From positions 4,248,799 through 4,312,798 of the forward strand of contig JAINUG010000072.1 in assembly GCA_029706075.1 (NCBI GenBank): DNA of 64,000 bases, in the 5' to 3' direction. Positions 34,984 to 45,720 of this stretch are shown here, piece by piece. The DNA is from Aldrovandia affinis (lineage: Eukaryota > Chordata > Actinopteri > Notacanthiformes > Halosauridae). The notes beneath the pieces are model-generated. The model had not been told where the DNA came from and searched no databases. It worked only from the letters and a program-made list of their open reading frames with translations. Position 1 is the first letter of the stretch; the number at the start of each line of letters is the position of its first letter. Both the position numbers and the translations under genes were made by a program.

Positions 34984-35154
34984 ACACACGCACTCACCCC
35001 CACACCATACACACACACACACACACACACACATGCACACATGTGCACACTCTTTCTCACACACATGCTTATACACACATAAACACACAAACACACACAT
35101 ACACAGAAACAGACACACACACACACACGCACGCACACAGATGCATGCACAGAT

Positions 35155-35186
<32 letters not shown>
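34984..35186. repeat. Compound (CA)n array
   Basis: CA runs are interrupted by TGCACA, CATAAACA and GCACGCACAGATGCATGCA variants over about 200 bp. Overlapping frames here encode Cys/Val or His/Thr low complexity and are artefacts. Confidence 0.95.
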
Positions 35187-35188
<2 letters not shown>

Positions 35189-36039
35189 CTGAAGAATTTG
35201 ACAGACTGCTAAGTCCACACTGATTGATTTGCCCTAATCCTGTTTCAAATACAAATCAGAGTCTTTGGCCTTCCAGAAAGCTCCGCAGACCCATATAGCA
35301 TGGCTCCTCCGTGTCCAGGTGGCTTCAATACTCTCAGGGCCAGCCCATATGGAGAAGCACCTTTGGAAACCACTTCCAGGTGCTATATGTAAATACAGGC
35401 CAATGTCCAACAGTAGCAAACAAGCTGGTGGGCATTCCTCATGGGCCTGGCTTCAATATCGACTGTAAGAGACAGAAAAAAACCCTCAGATGCCAGATAC
35501 CATAAGCAGTTAGTCACAACTTTTTTTATTATTTTATATGAGGATAATGACATTACTTAAAATGCAATTAGGGTGTGGTTGTATGAATCAGAACCACAGG
35601 GACTGTTAAACGGGGCCTTCTTCATTCTGTCACTGGGATGAGTTAGTGAACGGTTGCAGAAATGGCAGAACAGCCACAGAGACGGTGGAGAGAATGAAGA
35701 AAGGCTGAACGCAGATGCCAGTGGCAATCCCGGGCCCTGGCTGTGTCAGCTGCATTGACGTGAGACACTCTGCTCTAGTGAAAATGTTAGTCTGGTTCTG
35801 TAAAACTGCTGGCAAGTCTCTCTGCTCTGACTCGTTCAGAAGCTCTTTCTGCTGGTAAATTCTCTCTGTTTGAGATCACTTGTACATGTTGTACACGCAA
35901 CCAAATTCACTTGCTCTCACAGTAGCCAAAATATATGGAAATTTGAGGCAAGTGCTTTACTTCTGATTTAGTTTTTATAAATGTTAGAAAGAATAGTGAG
36001 TCCTGTACAAATTTGACGATGGTAATATCGGTGGGGTGA
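35187..36039. other. Unannotated DNA
   Basis: No gene or repeat was recognised. Short frames on both strands overlap and lack known domains. Confidence 0.4.
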
Positions 36040-36180
36040 TGTGGTTCTGTGTGGCTCAATAGGTACAGCACAACACAGGTTCGATTCCCATTGGGACCAC
36101 ATATACTGAAAAATGTATGCATTCACTGCTGTGAGTCGCTTTGGATAAAAGTGTCTGCTAAATGGTGTATATTATTATAT
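36040..36180 (+). mobile_element. tRNA-derived SINE (type A) with LINE-like tail
   Basis: The head is TTCTGTGTGGCTCAATAGGT, then box B GGTTCGATTCC (a full match to the pol III consensus), CATTGGGACCACATATACTG, ATGCATTCACTGCTGTGAGT, and the tail CGCTTTGGATAAAAGTGTCT with GCTAAATGG. The anticodon region between the boxes is shortened by several bases compared with the copy at 49.8 kb. Confidence 0.9.
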
Positions 36181-36439
36181 AGTGAGTCCGGATGCAAAGA
36201 TTTTCAGCTTTGGACCAATCACCAGACCTGGCATGCCATACACACGGCATGTCATTGGATCTATCATATTTACATAGTGGTACATTTGGCATGTTGTGCT
36301 TTTGGTAATTAACCATGTTGAAGAGACACTTGGCTTCCTAATTACATGTTCATTTAATCTAAAGGTACCATGCAAGCCAAAGCCAACTGGATATTAAGAA
36401 GGATATTAATTAATACTCATGGTTGAGAAACATTATAAC

Positions 36440-36710
36440 ACTAATAATAGATTGCATTTATATAGGGCAATTCAAGAAACAAAGGCACTTTACAGTGTGC
36501 GGAGAAACATACCTCAACCACCCCCAATGTATAACACCGACCTGGGTGATGCACGGCAGCCATTTTACACCAGATCACCACACCACACATCAGCTGAGGT
36601 GGAGAGGGAGGGAATTATTGAGTCAATTAAACTGGGGGATGGTCAGGTTGCAGGTTTAAAGAGTCATGTTATCTGCGCCTTCAGAAGAAATGGGGCCATG
36701 TAACACATTA
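36440..36710. repeat. Dispersed fish repeat of unknown class
   Basis: The block order (GCATTTATATAGGGCAATTC, GGCACTTTACAGTG, CCTCAACCACCCCCAATGTA, GGGTGATGCACGGCAGCCAT, CACCACACATCAGCTGAGGT, GGGGGATGGTCAGG) matches a high-copy teleost repeat I know by sequence but cannot place in a class. The two frames of 78 and 94 codons across it are not host genes. Confidence 0.6.
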
Positions 36711-39084
36711 CTGATGCTGTTTCATGATTCATTGGTCTAAGGAGAACCAAAGGTATTTCTGACCTCATTCAAAGATTTGAAAGGAAAAGAAAATGTAATT
36801 TACCAAAACTAAATATAATTTATCATACCAAAGGTCCTCTTATTGGCAGTAAGGTTTACAAGCAAGACTGTGAAAAAAACACTGAAATGCAAACTAATCA
36901 TATCAGTCCTTAAATATTACAGTAGTGACGATAATCATACCAATTTACACTTAACAACTGTGCTGTATGCCTCACTTGAATTCCAATGCTGCTTAAAACA
37001 TCCCTCCTTGCCCATTATTTGACTTGATTTAATTCATTTCAAAGACATGGCTTATTTATGGTGAAGGGTTCAGAAAGTTGAACTGCATGTCAAAACAATG
37101 AGCTAACAGCCAGGGGAACACCACCACCCCCACCTCAAAAACAGGCTAATAAAGGCCAACAAATCGGTCCTTAATAAAGGTAGGCAACATTTGACGGATC
37201 CAGAAACGCAGCCAACTTGACCCTTTGGACATTTTCTTGGACAGGAGAACCGAGTCCAAATCTGATTGTACAAGTTTCCATTCTGTGAGCTCACTGTGTT
37301 CTCCCGCTCCAAACACAGAGAGGGAAAAGGGGGTTGGGGGGGTTGAACATTTCACACAATGCACACGTCAAACTGCACATTTGACCCGGTGACCCCTGCT
37401 TCTCCAGCGCAGCCCTTCACAAACAGTGCGAAACAGGAGACAGGCCCGAAGGCCTGCCGCCAATGAGCACCGTGCATGAAACCAGCTGAAAACGTGCGGT
37501 GACCGCCTTTGAGCGTGGCGTACGTTCACATCACCTCACCTGACTTCTCTTTAAGGTAACAGAAGAGTCCAGGAGAATAGCTATAGACCATTAGGAGACC
37601 AATGATTGCACAGCTTTTGGGACAAATATTCTGATATCCGGATGAGTTGTTATTTTTGGGGGATTCAGGAGCTTTATGATTTGATCAATAAAAGTGAATT
37701 TTTATACTTTTAGCAGAATCAATATTATTGTTCTCCCCTGTTTACAGCTAGTTACACATTTACACAACATGATTTTGCTCTTACCAGCCTATAATTACTG
37801 ACATACAATATGTCAGTGTGTCCAACAATTGCAGCTTAAATAGAGTCAAATGCCATTACTCAGTATACATACAAACATTAGATATTATAGATAACATATA
37901 TGTTCCCCAAGAATAATTATATAACTGAAAAAATGTTGTTTGTCAGAAGATGTGGACATAAACTCCTAATTAACTGTTATGCTTAGCTATATGGAATGTA
38001 TTACACGTGACTTCTGCCTTGTTAAAGTTTTTATGTAAAAAACCCAAGTCAGTCAATTAAATAGCATTTTATGGTGAATTTGTAATTAATTATTAATTAA
38101 TCAATTTTTGAGTATTTTATCTTTAGTTGTAACAAGTTATAGAAGGAAATTTGAGCTTTACTACATAAAGAAAGGATTCTGCCTAAAATCTGGCAAAAAT
38201 AAACTTTACCCTAAAATCTGCCTGTTTTCTCAAAGTCAAGTTGAGAGTAACCTCGCTTCCACTGACTAATGTAAGTTCAGCCATCTTAAAAGCTTTTTTG
38301 CTGTTCTCCTGTGGCATAACACAATATTGTCCGTCATGCTTCCCTGATTGGCCCCTGGTTGCTGCAGCTTGCTGCCGCCTTTGAAACGTAGAAATTAGAG
38401 GGCAACTGTTTGCGGCGCTGGTTCGAACAGAGTGTCCGCAGGCAGCGGGGTCCTCAGATCGATTTCCTCACCGGGTCACATGTCCGCTCCCCTAATGGCC
38501 TGGCTCTACGTGATCCCTGTGCTGGCTGCTGCTTCCTGTTGGCCCTGACGGGCTCCTGTGTTGAGTTAAAGCTTGTGTGCGCCCAGTGTCCTGTAGCACC
38601 CCTGGGGCCCTGAGGCTGAGCCTAGGGTCAGGGCTGAGTGCTCTCCCCGTACTCCGGCAGTGTGTGGAGCGTGTGGGGGCACCAGAGTCTCGCCGTCTGA
38701 TCTGACAAGAGTGATGGGGAGGAGGGGTGAGTTTTAGGGCCTACACAGGGCAACTGTGAAAGCCGCTGAGGCTATTATCTCAGCGTTAATCAGAGAGTAA
38801 TTACTTTCGTGCTCTCAGAAACTCAGAGAAGCCGCCAACGCCGAGGTCATCAATTCAAATAAATCACTCACTTATTGGCTTTATGTGCATTCTAAGTTGG
38901 AATCTTTTCGATCAGTGAGGGGGAGCCAGGTTAATCAATCAATTCATTGATTGATTAACAACTTTTATCATCAATTTTTTCTCCAGAATTTGTATGGCCC
39001 CAAATGTATTTGTAGTCCCATGCTATTTTAGATATCTGTTTTAGGAAGGATTGTTTTATAACAAAGACATTCAATTAGAAGTCG
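36711..39084. other. Unique DNA, no gene seen
   Basis: A GC-richer stretch at 38340-38720 and the motif-rich block 38765-38960 (listed separately) are the only notable parts. A short TGACATACAATATGTCA palindrome lies near 37798. Confidence 0.4.
38765..38960. promoter_or_regulatory. Candidate homeodomain-rich regulatory block
   Basis: The block contains GTTAATCAGAGAGTAATTAC (38786-38805), which pairs two TAAT-type cores, and a perfect palindrome GTTAATCAATCAA..TTGATTGATTAAC (38930-38959) with a 4-nt loop, giving four AATCA/TGATT half-sites. PBX/HOX, PAX or HNF1-type factors bind such sequences. It is repeat-free. Function is inferred from motifs only. Confidence 0.25.
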
Positions 39085-39410
39085 CCATGGGTGGTGTAAT
39101 GGTAAAAGCATTCGCCCAGAATGCCAGTTGCTCACTGCAGCCGTGGTTTGATCTCCAGCTGCGCCAGCCCGGCTCTGGCTGGGAGCCCCAATCAGGGAGG
39201 TCACTGGCTGTCCGTCCCAGGGGAAGGGGGAGGAGAGCCAGCACAAGATCGCTGAGAAGCACGGAGGACTTCCCTGTGGGCAAAATAAATAGGCGAGTTC
39301 TGTTTCAGAGGAAGCGGTTCATTGCCGGCCTCTGGGTTGTGGCTTGTCCCGTATATGCACATGGGGGAGGGAGAATTGAAGAAATAAAGGGTACAATTTG
39401 CAAATTATGT
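39085..39410 (+). mobile_element. tRNA-like SINE (type C)
   Basis: The head reads ATGGGTGGTGTAATGGTAAA and GCATTCGCCCAGAATGCCAG, with GTGGTTTGATCTCC as a degraded box B. The body includes CACTGGCTGTCCGTCCCAGG, which matches GATTGGCTGTCCGCCCCAGG read from the minus strand of the copy at 54.4-54.8 kb. The 3' part (GAAGAAATAAAGGGTACAAT) is diverged. The 122-codon frame across it is a by-product. Confidence 0.7.
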
Positions 39411-41462
39411 TGCTGGTGACATCTTAGCATCTTTAAAGCACTGCATGGTGGTAGTTTTTTTTACCAGTCCATAAAGGTAGCATCCAAGTGTTCACCTCAA
39501 GAGTGCCAGCTTATTGTTTCCATAGACCTGATGGCTCATGTGCTGGCAACAACAGCCAGTTAAACTTTGCAAGTAAACTGGATTAAAACAGTTGTAAACA
39601 TTGTTTTCTGTGTTTGGAAATCTTTCCAGGTATGATATAAAGGATAAACTGGCTGCCACTAATTTCACCCGGAATATGAACTGTGGCAATCAAATCATGA
39701 AGGAGAGTGAATGAAAGCTGAAATTCTCCACCGTGGAACCTTCTGTTTTAACAGAGGAGGTGGTAGGAAACCCATACAAATTACTTGGGAAACATTTACA
39801 GAGCCGCTTTTTTTAAAGCACGTGCTCCATGGAAATGTAACTGAATAAGAAATGTAATAATGGTTCACTAGAGGAAAACCCCCGCCCCCTTCTGTGCAGG
39901 TGTTCCTAAACCATGCGATAAAAATAATAAAGCACACTCTAATGTATTAACCACCACATTTTAATCCAGCTGTACAAGAGTATATATTTGGACATTGATT
40001 AATGAAACTGTGGTAATGTCCCAGCCTGCCTTAGGCAGTAGGTGTGGTGCTTACCTTCATGTTTTCATTTTACGAATCACCATAATGACATGCAAATGTA
40101 AAAGTGGGGTGAATCCGATGGTAGTTAATGTGGTGAAAGCGAATCCCACAAGTTCTGGTAACCAATGCTTTGGAATTTGAAAACAGGACAGTGTCAGAAA
40201 TGTTTATGGTAAATAAATAAACCCCTGTTCTCACTTTAACTTTAATGTAATTTTTGGGCAGTTTTGAACAGATTGCAGACATTATTTAAGATTGTTTTCT
40301 GTCAGCATAATGAGGGGACACAGGTTGTAATCACTTACAGGTACATTTTACAGTGATACTAGGATTTTATCCATATCCTGTCAATATCATGTTATGAAAT
40401 CTCAATTTATGCTGCCAGTCATAACTTAGACAGACTTCTTTCTGACTAGTTCTCAAAAACCACAAAACAATTGACTACCCAAAAAATACTGATACTGAGT
40501 TTTACATTCATAAACATGTTTCGTTTTTCAACCATGTACTGTAAGTCAGTGAGTTCAGCTATTAACAACAATGTCTCCTACAAATTCTTATACAGTGTTG
40601 AATGGCTTGCAGTCAGTAACAATTCACTTCACTTTTCACAGTGGCAGAAGCCAGTTAAATTGATGTATGCCATATGATTTGTGGGCTTGCATAGATTCCC
40701 ACATTCTAAAATAGTACTCTGAAGAAACTGACCACTTCAGTTCAAGGTAAAGGAATTACAGCTAATTCGATTTCTGCAGAGAGCGCATGGTTAGCATGAC
40801 AATGTTACTGTAAACTACTTTAGTCAAGATGTACTTTGATGATACTGAAATTCAGACTGACAGTAGATGTAAGTCATTGTGTTTTTCATCCAAAGATAAA
40901 AGAACCATCTGGAATTTTTTGGTGTTTTAATTTATCTTTCTCTTCAACCCACCCCCAACTGTATTTCTTCCTTTTTATAGCATGAGCTAGCATGATACAG
41001 TACTCTCTTCCACTTTTCCAACAAAATGAAAATAGTGGCCACTGATATTAAAGTATATGACAATTGTTTTCAAGTCCTGACCATGTCAGAGTCGACTGTG
41101 GTCAGTAGCCCCACAGAGTTGGCGCATGATTGGCCCCATTGTCACTCAGGGAGGGCATCAGTTGGCGGTATTGTCCTTTTTCATTGTGCAACCACTGGCT
41201 GCTCTGGTGTATTAGGCGCCTGCAGTCTGACTGCTTCAGCTACACAGGGAGGGTGTTCCTGTGGTGCCAGTCAGCTGGCAGACAGTGGAGTGAAAGAAGC
41301 CATGACTGGTAGCATGCGCTTGTAAAGTTGAAGAATTGTTGAGTATGTTTCCACGATGAGATGGGCTTACGAATACAATTGGACATTTCAGATTAGGAAA
41401 AAGAAAAAAGAAATAAGGCTAAAAATTGGTAACAAAATTTATAACTGTGATTCATTTCATTT
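39411..41462. other. Unique DNA, no gene seen
   Basis: An octamer ATGCAAAT occurs at about 40091. No repeat family, RNA gene or exon was recognised. Confidence 0.4.
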
Positions 41463-41468
41463 TTATTA

Positions 41469-41519
<51 letters not shown>

Positions 41520-41544
41520 TAATAATAATAATAATAATAATAAG
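41463..41544. repeat. (ATT)n followed by (AAT)n, self-complementary
   Basis: An ATT run of about 17 units passes through TTAATTAA into an AAT run of about 8 units. The two halves are inverse to one another, so the array is also an inverted repeat. Confidence 0.95.
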
Positions 41545-44500
41545 CATTAGCACATTAACTCGCCATAGCCCCTCACACAGGGAAATAATAATTATGCTTA
41601 TAATTATGGCATAATTATCATGATTCCAATTTCACGAATTGCAAAATAATTTAGAAAAAAAAGCATAAGCAATAATGTATTGCATAAATGACCAACTGTC
41701 TGCCTTTAAAGTTTTGTTAAGGCTTGCAAAAATTTGAATCTAGATGGAATTCACCAGTGGTTAAAGACATACCCAAATTATGGCCTTTGACCTATCAGCA
41801 AAGTATACATTTGAATTTCCCGTGCTAATGAAAGAACTCTCTGAGGACCAAAAGGGAATAATGTGCATCACTGAACACGTTTTGGAATGAGTGATCTCTG
41901 GGTGGGTCAAAGTTTTGATTTTAAACCAGAGCCAGGCGCAGAACAATTCAAAACATGGACCCACCCGTTAATCAAAAATGAGAGAAATGCTGTCTGATTA
42001 TCTTCTTTTTTTTATTCCAAAAGGTCTTTCTATCATCAAACCTTTTTAAAAAAAAAAGCAGCGGATTAGGTTTTTATTATTGAATCGAGGGTGGGTCTGT
42101 ATTTTGAAATGGTGTGGCCATAGGGGCCTAGATCCACCAATGGTCAATCAGTAACCTCTTTTTTTTTTTTTTCTCCGTCAAAAGAATTATTGACTCTGCC
42201 CCACTGTGGAAACCTGCAGTCAATTTAGAAAATTTGTGTTTGGCAGGTGGGTCAAATTTTGGATCCAATCCTTGGTCTGAATGATTAATGTTTGTCCTGG
42301 TCCCCCTGTGTGGAGTTGTTCAGCAAGTGAGCTAAACTGGTGCACTTAGCCTTCCCTCCACAAAGAGCCACTTTCTAACCCTTTTAATTAACTTGGCCTC
42401 GGGGGGAATTTCATCATTAGGGTCCGTTGCCTGGAACGTCCCATGAGGGACACTTCAGAGAAATACAGATGTACTGAGAGCCTCCAGACATATCTCTGTA
42501 GTCATTACAGGGCACATAGCAATTAGAGCACCAGTAGTTTCCTCTTTCAATTTCTCTGCACTTGGATTGCCAAAACCAAGCCCCAGTATAGAATAACTAT
42601 CCAAAAAATAAATAAACATTTGGGAAGACAAAATATTGTTAGCCTAGTCTGGAGAAAAACAGAGAGAAAGAGAGGGAGAGGGGGAGATTCTGGGTCACTG
42701 GGCCATTTAACCAGGACTTCATTAGTCAGCTTGTCACCCAGAGTAAATAGTAGTTGAACTGTCTCAGCATGAGCCATATTCAATACACGTGGAATTCATA
42801 TCTTGAATTAAATATGAAAAATATCACAATTTAATTTTAATTTCTGGTGGCACAGTGACATTTTTGGGATATGAGCATGAGCCACAGCAAATCAAAACAA
42901 ATATATATATATATATATATATGGTTGTTCTCCAAAAGTGTTCTTATTCTTTGTGAAATGTTGGGCTTAATAAAGATCATCCAGGATTCGATCTTCATTC
43001 GTAACTTTAACTTAAATGCAAGCATTTGTTTTGTTAGTTTTTTGCCATAAACACATTGTGGTGAGTTAAATTTAGGTGAGTTCTGAACTTGCCAAAGTAT
43101 GCTTCTCAGAAAACAAACATTTGCTCTTAATTGTGAGTCAAAGTTAAGCAGAAACATTGACTGAATCGAGGGCATTGTTTTTTCTTCTCCCCCTATCAAC
43201 TTTATCTGTGGCTTCCTTCCACGCTTCTTACATTTGTAGTGGATTTTAGCCTAACCTAATAAAAGTACAGGACTTGTCATTACTAATTTCAGTTATTAAA
43301 ATACACAAGGGCAAAGGTTCTGGAGGAAATTATTTAAGGATCAGATTTGTGACTACTTATCAGAATCTTGACTCAAACGTTTTTGTCTGCCTTTCTTCTT
43401 TTCTTTTTCGAAGGAATGCTAAACTCAGTGACCAGGGGACACTTAATCGAAGCTGTGCATTGTTGCAATGGGTGGTGTTCTCTCATCTCAGACTGAGCCA
43501 GTGGTCAGAATCTGTCAAATTCATGGCCATCATTCTCATGGGCAGTCCCTCAGGAAAATTACCTTTGAATTAATTTTAATTATTACAATTTCATCTGTAT
43601 GTACCCCCAGTCTGGATCACAGTTGTAAACAAGTTAAGTAGCAAAAGAGCATACCTATAGAACCAACATAAAGGTATCTTTCTCTTGGAGATACCTCTGG
43701 AGACACACATAAAGACATGTATAACAGATGCAGCACTTTTTCTAAGTAAAAAACTGAAATGTAAATTCCTAAAAAGCCAGAAAGTGAAGCAAACAAGCTC
43801 CCCAGTGTGTGACGTTTTCTGCCGTTAAGGACAAAAACACAGAGGACCAAAATGAGGACAAAACACAGAAACAGACTCAATTTGGCCAAGTTTCCCTTTG
43901 AACTGTAACTACACTGTCTTTGTTGTAGTGCACAGGCAAAGTTGTTGCTAACATTATAACATTATTCCTATTGATTACCTATTAATTCAGAGATGTTAAC
44001 ATGCATATACAGTATAATGGAACTGCGAATTTGCTCTTTTTGGGAAGGGCACTGAAATGGGAATGAGGGCTGAGGACTCTTGCCCCCCCCCATCTTAACA
44101 ATTTATTGAACACCTATTTGCCAGGGCAGATGAAGGGGTATTTGACATCAACCAGACAACATGGGGTATGTTAATTAAGTAAAAAGGGTTGAGAACTAGC
44201 CCTATTACACTCGTTGCCACTTGGTTGATTCTAAAAGTGCAAGAGAGACTGAGCCAAGTATGTCAGTATGTGACATGTTGGGGAATGCCCCTGCTGGATT
44301 TCAGGGTAAAGGTGGCATACACACTGCACACAGCTACTATGAAATAGCTCTTTGTCAGGGAAAAAAATACACTTCTCAGACTGTAATATGATCCACATGA
44401 ATAGCCATGAATTCAAATGAAGAATTGGCTCAATTTGATTTCACGGAAGAACCGAATTCCACACTATGGAAACGCTGCTTGAGCGTTATATCCGTGCATT

Positions 44501-45580
44501 GCGATTGATTTATCTCAAGGTTTGCCCTAACCCCAAAGTGAACAGCTTCAATCACCCAGTCGCCAGTCATATTTAATTTCAGAATCTTGAATCCATTGGC
44601 TTGTACATTTGCTCATGTCAAATGCAGGGCTTGAGCTGACATGCGATAGCGACATCGCCATCTGAGCAGAGAGCCGGAATCGGTAGCTCTGAGTGCTTTT
44701 GTCATGCTGGGTTGACCCTTTGCTGGAGAGTCCCACGATCACGTTGTGTGTGTTTCTTTTGGTCGTGGGGTGGGAGAGTGTGCCTTTTCTGCTCTCACAC
44801 AGAAGCACTGGTCTTCACAGCATGTGCTTTACAAGCTCTATAAACTTTTATATGCATTTACTGAAGAAATCCCTCTGCAGTAAATTGCCACTACACCCAT
44901 TTCCCCCTGAAAGTCCACTCAGTGGAGAATTAAAAAAACAAGTTTAGTAAAATAATGCACAGGACGTTGTCCTGATATGTTGCATTTTTATTCACACACT
45001 GTATATGACTAGCTAAAGTATTAAAAAAACACACACACAAGGCAGCTTTCGTCGTGTGCGAACATAAGCATACAGACATCAGTTATTGTATCACATGCCA
45101 CATAAACATTTACAGCTAATATCAGCATTCCTGATTGTTTATTGGATCTATTACTTCTGCAATGTGGACAAAATAAATTAGATTGCAAACTGCCAGTTGT
45201 TTTGTTATTGTCGTTACAGTCTAAAATAATCACACACCCGATTCCAGCCATTGTTTTATTGCGCGATTGTGTTTCAGCCATTCGGTTTCTGTGTGTGCAA
45301 TTCCGAAGAAAGATGCAAATAAAAAGCCGAAGACTGGGCAGGGGGGGAGTTGCATGCAGGCTTGTGAAAAGCTTACCATAGTGTTTGGTTGCTTTAAAAA
45401 TGCCCTGGATATACCAGGAATGTGTGGAGTAGGAGCAAACGCACCGCTAGCACCCTAATGTCATTTCCTGAGAGAATCAAAGGCTGAGAATGGTCTGGTA
45501 GGCCCTGCAATATAATATGTTGGTTTTGCACAGGGGCCAGTGGCTCTTATCGTTCACTCGAGGCTGACCTTTGGAGCAGT
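41545..45580. other. Unique DNA, no gene seen
   Basis: The stretches 41760-41960 and 42230-42440 are repeat-free and contain nuclear-receptor-like half-sites (TTTGACCTATC, GGGTCAAAGTT, GGGTCAAATTT) and a TTTTAATTAACTTGG block. An (AT)n lies at 42900-42922. The region 44450-44640 is also of even complexity. No exon was recognised; the 120-codon frame at 42837-43199 has no known domain. Confidence 0.4.
42900..42922. repeat. (AT)n microsatellite
   Basis: About 11 AT units. Confidence 0.9.
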
Positions 45581-45584
45581 GAAG

Positions 45585-45720
45585 AAACATGAGATTTATT
45601 TTTAATCGACACTAGCCTTGGGGTGAGCGGGGCAGCACCTGAATTTAATTCTCAGAGCGTCAAATGGTCAAGCAGCTAAATGTGCCAATATCTGTTGATT
45701 AACTGTTGGCACAGCCTAGC
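45585..45720. promoter_or_regulatory. Candidate conserved element with inverted TGCCAA motifs
   Basis: TGCCAA at 45683-45688 and TTGGCA at 45706-45711 face each other around TATCTGTTGATTAACTG. Upstream are TTTATTTTTAATCGACACTA and GAATTTAATTCTC. NFI-type factors bind TTGGC/GCCAA half-sites, although the spacing here is wider than in a classic NFI palindrome. No repeat or exon was found in the block. Confidence 0.25.

Noticed and set aside
34923-35212. Frames of 71-93 codons on both strands over the CA array
   Set aside because: Same reason: repetitive Cys/Val or His/Thr translation of a dinucleotide repeat.
36040-36115. Possible functional tRNA gene
   Set aside because: The anticodon region is shortened and the sequence continues into the SINE body and tail.
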